From Brachionus rotundiformis (taxonomy: Eukaryota > Rotifera > Eurotatoria > Ploima > Brachionidae), in assembly GCA_016802295.1 (NCBI GenBank), contig JAESIW010000200.1, forward strand, positions 1,829,923 to 1,893,922: a stretch of DNA of 64,000 nucleotides, given 5' to 3'. The notes under the pieces are model-generated. The model saw only the letters and a program-made list of their open reading frames with translations. It did not search any database and was not told the DNA's origin. Of this stretch, positions 58,010 through 64,000 are shown in pieces (the stretch's first letter is position 1; each line of letters begins with the position of its first letter). The translations under genes were made by a program, and so were the position numbers.

Positions 58010-58756
58010 TTAATGTCTTTTCGGTGATCCTCGGTATCTTTTTCGTTCATCTATTCTTAGCTCTCTGAAATCTTCGACAACATCATTAGAACCATTTTCT
58101 TGATTTCTTTTTGGTCGATTTTTTCTCCGATTTTCTGAATCGGAAAAAGCGAACAAATTCTCTTCCTGTTCAATCTCATACTCACGCTCTGTCACTGTCT
58201 CTTTTTTTCTAAGCCCGTTTCTCTTTTTGTTATCTGATATCGAGTCGTATATGGGTTCCTTTCGTCTTCGATATATACCTCTACCATGGTCCTCATGGCG
58301 TTCGTATCCATCTAATCGATCATAGACTGAATCATCCGAATTCTGAGGACTGTATATTGGTCTTTCTGGCATCAAAATTTCTTCATACTCATCCAAAATT
58401 TCACATCTATCCGAATTGTACCAATCAAAAGGTGGTCTATAATAAACAAATGTCCGAGTCAGCTTTCGATCCACAAAATTATCTCCCAATAAAGGATTGA
58501 AGTAAGATCTGCCTTTGTGACTACGACGTCTAGGGCATTCATATCTTTCTCTTTCTTCAGATGAGTCTCTGGCGTATTTTCTTGAGCTTTGGTGATTTTC
58601 AATAGAATATCGCCGATTAGATCTACCAGCTTCAGGAAAATGAGATTGCTTCATAACTTGGACAGGTATTCTAATCATGTCATTTACCCTTTGGTTACCA
58701 GAATCATTAATTCGTACATTTTTTGATTTTTTAAAATTCTTGTCATATTTAAACAT
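58010..58756 (-). CDS. Unrecognised Arg/Glu-rich protein
   Basis: Single open frame of 248 codons with balanced, GC-richer codon use, so it is very likely real. It is highly charged, with many Arg-Arg, Arg-Ser and Glu-Arg pairs (SSEERERYECPRRRSHKG) and Tyr-rich segments. The most structured-looking part is FVYYRPPFDWYNSDRCEILD in the middle. The end is DFRELRIDERKRYRGSPKRH. No membrane segment, no signal peptide and no known domain were seen. The composition suggests an RNA-binding or splicing-related nuclear protein, but that is a guess from residue content only. A start at MFKYDKNFKKSKNVRINDSG uses the first in-frame ATG. Confidence 0.7.
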   Translation of the reverse strand: MFKYDKNFKKSKNVRINDSGNQRVNDMIRIPVQVMKQSHFPEAGRSNRRYSIENHQSSRKYARDSSEERERYECPRRRSHKGRSYFNPLLGDNFVDRKLTRTFVYYRPPFDWYNSDRCEILDEYEEILMPERPIYSPQNSDDSVYDRLDGYERHEDHGRGIYRRRKEPIYDSISDNKKRNGLRKKETVTEREYEIEQEENLFAFSDSENRRKNRPKRNQENGSNDVVEDFRELRIDERKRYRGSPKRH

Positions 58757-61269
58757 TTTCTAAAGATTTTTTTAAATTTAGATTTTGTCAAATATAATAA
58801 AATTAAGTCTCTTCTAGTGACCTAAGTGATTCACACTGACCACGAAATCGAGTTCGTAAAAACCTGAATTCGAGAGTTTTGTTTAAGAAATAGAGAATAA
58901 TTAAATGTTTCGTTTGTTATATTGTTAATTAAACAAAGCTATTTAAAAAAAATGGTTGTTACTGTGTGTGGTAACAAACATCTGAAATTGGTTACAAGTA
59001 TTCTATTTGTAATGAAGCAAACACATTAGATAAAATTCATTTTTGTTTAAATGCTTGATTTCATTTTTTCAATTTACTTTCAAAAACAGCGACAATACTT
59101 TTTTTTTACTCAAACTTAATTAATTAAATTAATGATTAGAATATGCATTTGTGGAATTTAAAAAATTTCTAAGATCCGAAAAGTGCGCAGAATAATTTTA
59201 TTAGACTGAGTCAAATGTATTTTTAGATTAAATTAATTTAAACGTAAGTATCTATTTAGGGCACGATTAAAAAAATTCAAATCAAATTCTTTAAATATTT
59301 AATAATAAATTAAAAAGACGAAATAAATTAATATAGCCATTATTTTTGAAATTTTATGATATTTGTTATTATTTTAAGTAACAAAATATTAATAATCGAT
59401 CAAAGCAAAACAAGTTTCTTAAATTTTAATCATCCTTTGGCTTTAAATTGCTAAATGAATACTTAAACCGTGTTGATTATCAAAAAAGTAAAAACCTGCT
59501 TCAAAAGTAAATTAATTTATAAATATCGTTCTAAAAGATTTAAAAGATAAATCAAAAAATTTTTTAAATGTTTGCGATTTCGAGCTATAATTTATGATTT
59601 CTTTTTTTAAGGCTTTGAAATCAGATGTTAACAGAATAAGCATTTATTTTTTTATTCTTTTTTACTTATCTTTAAAAAAAATTTCCTAAAAAAATATCTC
59701 TTTTCCAAAATTCTTTTTCAAATAGAAATAAAATTAATTTTCATATTAATTTATTTGTTAATTTAGTACAAATAGATAATAGTGAAAAAATATTATTAAA
59801 AAAATTTGAATTAAAAAATTTCAAATATTTTATTCTAAAATTATATAAAATTTATTTAATTTATTTTTTCAAATCAAAAGATATTTTTTGAAAAAAATTA
59901 TTTTACTGAACCAGTGACTCAGTAAAATGCAAAAATATAAATTAGACGATGACGATTAATTCGAAGTTCTTAAAAGTCTATTAAATTTCATTTCAATCTC
60001 TCTTTTTTTTCTTATTTTACTAAAGTAAAAATATGAATTAAACAGTAAAAAACTTAACTAAAATAATTTTTAAACAAAATTGTTCGTAATAACTGAATGA
60101 ATTTTTTAAACACAAGCTATAATTCTTACATTAAATAGTAAATTTTCCAATTATTATTTCATACATTACAAACAGTAATTTGAATTAAGACTGTAAAAGT
60201 TTTGCGATCAAATAATATTAGTTTTATTTAAAAATAGACAGAAGAATCCTAGTTTATCATATTTTAAAAATTAACAAGACTTTTAAGCTTGTATACATAA
60301 AATAAAATATTTTCAAATCTAAAAATTGTTTTTAAGTCTTGTGATCTTAACTTAACGTTAAATTTAAACAAAATATAAGATCAAAGTTTATTTTCAAGCA
60401 TAATTTATAATTTTTTTAATTTAATTTATAGCTAACGTTTAAGTTGAAGCTAATTATAGAAATTATGAAAAAGTTTTTTTTTTTTTTTTTTTAAAGATTT
60501 GTTTGTAGACTTTCTCATAAGAATCTAGCAAATAAATATAAACTAGATTGTTTCAAATTTTATAATTTTTTATTCGAAATAAAAACATTTTTTATAAAAT
60601 TTCATTTTTATTGTTTACAAAGGAGAAAAAATATTTTAAAAAATGCACGGATTTATTCCTTAGAGTAATCTTATTAAGTTCATAGATAAAATATAAATAT
60701 AATTTTGCTTTTTATTTAAAAATATTTTTCAACTATTATTCTAAATTATAATAAATTACGCTTATTTAATTTAAATAGAATTAAGATTTTGTCTAAACGT
60801 TTGAAAATCATAAGCGGAATCACATCAATTGTCACTGCACGAACGCCGACATAATATGCTCCTTTCAAACCATATTAGAAAAATTAATATTCCAAGATTC
60901 GTTCAAATAAATAAATTATTTCAAATATTTCAGCTCAGTTTTAGCATAATTAGTATACTTTAGTAAAAAAATTATATAAGAAGTATACATTTTGTTTTTA
61001 TTACTCAGCATTTAAAAAACTTAAATTAATTGATTTACTCTAATTATTTACTGTTAGTAATAGCAATTATAATATTCAGTTTTTAAGATTTTAAAATGTT
61101 TTTTAAATAAATTTTGTAATACTGTGTAGGTTACAGTAGAATATGTATGTATGACTCATTTAAATCTAAGTATAAAAATAAACACCACTTTACGCTACAT
61201 TTAAAATTACTTAAACAAAAAATTATTCAAATTTCTAATTAATTTAATAAAATTAATTTTTTTGTAGAT
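58757..61269. other. Long AT-rich divergent region
   Basis: 2.5 kb between divergent starts, almost all low-complexity AT. A poly(T) run of about 20 lies at 60475-60493. A slightly GC-richer patch at 60820-60870 is too short to interpret. A T-rich acceptor TTTTTTTGTAG ends at 61267, two bases before the spartin ATG. Confidence 0.4.
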
Positions 61270-63624
61270 ATGGAACTAAGTTCTTACTCACTTGTAGATA
61301 AATTGTACTCTCTTAAGAAGGAAGCATTTTCAAATTTAGACCAAGCATTGGCATTTGACACCAATGAGTCGGGTTCAAGTCCTCATAAAGTCGACCAGTG
61401 CATACAAATGTACGAAAAAAGTCTTAGTCTGATAGATAAGGCATTGGCTTATTACACTGATAACAAGTCTGCTTTGGTAAAAAATGACAACGCTGTGACT
61501 GTCCACTCTCATTTGACATCGATTCGTAGTCAAACTTTGGAACGCCTTAACAAACTCAAGACCATGAGGATTAATAGTCCAACTTCAAAACCTGAGTCAT
61601 CATTGAACCTTGAATTCTTGGCCGCAGGTGACCAAATTTTAGACGATGGTTTCCTAATAATTGACGAAATAGAAAATGAACAAAAATCTAAAGAAAAACA
61701 GCCAACAAATGTTATGTATGATGACAGGCTTAAAGACTTTGCCAAAGCCAAAGAGTTCTTGCGGTTGGATAATGGAGTACAGCTTTTTTACATTGCCACA
61801 GACGGCTCTGTTTCGACACCTTCCTATCCGACAAATTTAAGTTTGTATTTATTTGATGAAGTGCAAAAAAATGAACAAAACATAGTCGGGTTTATAAGAG
61901 TAGGCGATTGGATTTATCCTTTAATGCCAAATGAGTCACCTGGAATGAAGACCAACTTCAATGCATACATATTTCCGAACAACGATGAAAGCTCAAAAGA
62001 GCTTAAATTTTCCTTTGTTGGAATCACTTTTTCTGAAGAAATAGATGGTGAGCAGAGGCAGCTTTTCGAGGACATGTTGACCAATTTGAGTTCGCTGATT
62101 TATCAAGATCAAATTTCGGAGTCCAGTACCAAACAGCCTTATACTTTTTCGACTTTAAATGAGGAGCAAAAGGAAGAAAAAATTACACACGAAGAAGAGA
62201 ATGAGAAGAACATGCAAAAATCGTGGTCAGCTGAAAGAATAGCCCAGAACATGGTCAATGGAGCACAATATTTATCCAATGGATTAGCCTCATCGACTGA
62301 ATATGCAACCAAATACTTGAAAACCGGTGGTGAAAAACTTAAAAGTAATATACAGCCAAGGACAGAACCAGTTGCCGTAGATCCGAAATTAAAAAAAGTC
62401 GTTCAGAATGTCAGATATGGAACTCATGTTACAGTCAGAGTAAGCTCTTTTTTGCTCGATAAATTATCCAACATTGCCAGTTCAGCAGCTAAAACAGTCG
62501 CTCCGCATATAAAAAATGGTTCAAGTGCACTTTTGAACAAGGCTGGCATTGGTGGAAGCAAGAATGAATCTAATAACTACATTGAAAATGTATGTACAGT
62601 TGCACATGGTTCCATTCAGAGTTTTTCAATTGTCTACGATTCATTGGAAAAAGCGGCCAAAACATTGGCAAAAAATATGAGCGAACAAACTGTCAATGTT
62701 GTTGACCATAAGTAATTAATTTTCTAGGTTCAATTTAAAAACATTTTTATATAATTTTTTATCTTATTAATAATTATCATCAAAGATCGCTTAACTATAT
62801 AATTAGAATTTTAACATATTTTACTATGACCATAAATATGTTATTTTTCTGTATAGTCAATAGAAAAAAGACAGGTTAAATAAAGAAAGAATGATTTTTT
62901 TTATCAAGAAAAAAATTGTGATATTTGGTTTAAATTATTTTATAAGGAAAGATGTGATAAGGATATTTTCAAATTATATAAATTTAAAAATCAATTCTAA
63001 AATAATTACAAAACATTGATCATATTTTGTATGTTAGATCATTTGGTTCTATTTGACGAATTTTTTTCTGGGTCTTTTAAATTTTTAAACAATAAAATAA
63101 TAAGCTTTAAAAATTATCCAACTAAGCGTATCATGAAAAGCTGATATTTAAATTTTTCATGATGTATTTTATTTGAAAATTTTAAAAGATAATTTAACAA
63201 GTATATTAACCTATTATTTCATAATGTGAGCATTTTAATTAATTACTATCATGAAGAGGTTCAGCTAAATGCTGTTAATACTTAATGAAAAGTTTTTTCT
63301 AGAATTATTATACAGTTTAGCACGGTTGGGTGAATTCACCATTAAGAGAATTTTTAAAAAGAAATTTATTCGATTAGACAAAGTTAAAAATTTTAATTTA
63401 GATATGGACCTGACGCGGCTAAGGTAACCGAAAATGGGCTTTCTAGTGTGGGAAACGCGGCAACAACAATTTATAATTTTAGAGATATGAAAATAATTCG
63501 AACAATGGCAAAGGAAACGGCCAAAGAAACTTTATCTAGTTCTTCAAAAATAAACAAAACCTCTCAGTCAGAATCGACAGAGAATGATAAACAGAATGAC
63601 AAAAAAGCTAATCTAACTGTTTAG
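61270..63624 (+). CDS. SPART: Spartin
   Basis: Exons 61270-62711 and 63402-63624 give 554 residues in phase. Spartin works on lipid droplets, endosomes and mitochondria, acting in lipophagy and lipid transfer; loss causes Troyer syndrome in people. Residues 1-90 form an MIT domain of three helices (KLYSLKKEAFSNLDQALAFD, CIQMYEKSLSLIDKALAYYT). The central part has the plant-related senescence/PH-like region with LFYIATDGSVSTPSYPTNLS. The C-terminal senescence domain runs from about 320 (ERIAQNMVNGAQYLSNGLAS) through SSFLLDKLSNIASSAAKTVAPHI to the second exon, which opens with the conserved KYGPDAAKVTENGLSSVGNA. The tail is Ser/Lys/Asn-rich. Without the 690-base intron the frame would stop after DHK, so the spliced form is preferred. 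Confidence 0.94.
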
Positions 63625-64000
63625 ATAAAATAAGATTTTTTTAAATTGAATAATTATTTTTAGTAAATTTTCAATAAAATTTAGTTTATTTTTTAAAATA
63701 TTAAAGTAAAAGAATTTTTTAAAGTATTCACCAGTGAAGTGGTGATTGTATTTTGAACCCTTGAAATATTTTTTTTTTCAATCGACGTAACAAAATGATA
63801 ATTTTATTACATAAATTTTAATAATTGAAAATATTGTTAATTTTGTGAAATTTAGTGCTCAATATTTTACTCAATAATTTATACTCAAGCAATCTTTGAA
63901 AAATTAAAATTGCCTTAGATCCTGATTTAAAAAATCTAGAAGCTATTTGTCTCATTTTTAAATAAAATGACTATCATAAATTTTCTTTATTGAGATAAAA
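63625..64000. other. AT-rich 3' flank of spartin
   Basis: 376 bases to the window end. A small inverted repeat, CACCAGTGAAGTGGTG, lies at 63729-63744; nothing else was recognised. Confidence 0.4.

Noticed and set aside
63729..63744. Small inverted repeat as a terminator
   Set aside because: Hairpin terminators do not apply to this kind of gene; the match is short and probably chance.
1..64000. tRNA, rRNA, CRISPR array, bacterial operon or riboswitch signals
   Set aside because: No convincing T-arm and acceptor pairing, no rRNA cores, no regularly spaced repeats; the spliced animal genes rule out a prokaryotic reading.

Overview
This is a window of nuclear DNA from a small-genome, very AT-rich animal. 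The evidence is that genes are split by short GT..AG introns (mostly 44-75 bases), the products are metazoan (nicotinic-type Cys-loop receptor, spartin, ATRX, Morgue, lifeguard-4, fucose mutarotase), gene density is about one per 3 kb, and degenerate retrotransposon pieces are present. The compactness and base composition would suit a monogonont rotifer such as Brachionus, but no marker in the window proves this.

Layout, left to right. 1-12.9 kb: a calmodulin-like EF-hand gene, a tartrate-resistant-type acid phosphatase, a carbonyl reductase, SEC23 of the COPII coat and a MIC26/MIC27-type MICOS subunit. 13.3-20.5 kb: two unrecognised genes, a decayed LINE, a probable microtubule inner protein, a small zinc-ribbon-like ORF and a CTR1-type copper transporter. 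20.5-27.5 kb: a mostly empty stretch with a candidate small secreted peptide, then a divergent Cys-loop receptor and a retroelement RNase H relic. 27.8-35.1 kb: a tightly packed block of fucose mutarotase, DDX24-type DEAD-box helicase, mitochondrial ATPase inhibitor IF1, pirin and a Morgue homologue (zinc motif, F-box, and a UBC fold whose catalytic Cys is Gly). 35.5-56.2 kb: six two-box HMGB genes in two orientations, interrupted by an ATRX-type remodeller, a decayed Ty3/gypsy-like element and a broken second Morgue copy. 56.5-63.6 kb: TMBIM4/lifeguard-4, an unrecognised Arg-rich protein and spartin.

The most interesting region is the HMGB array. Two copies in opposite orientation share a 464-bp tract that I compared base for base and found identical (48084-48547 against 51158-51621). 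Other copies are mosaics of the same blocks with private 3' ends. The shared cores are far GC-richer than everything around them, as expected for recurrent gene conversion. A Morgue relic lies just beside HMGB copy c, exactly as intact Morgue lies beside HMGB copy a, so a Morgue-HMGB unit was duplicated and one Morgue then died.

Functionally the window is a mixed neighbourhood with no operon logic. The only thematic link is chromatin (HMGB array, ATRX). Exon structures were built by hand: for each multi-exon gene, reading phase closes across every proposed GT..AG junction, which is the main support for the coordinates.
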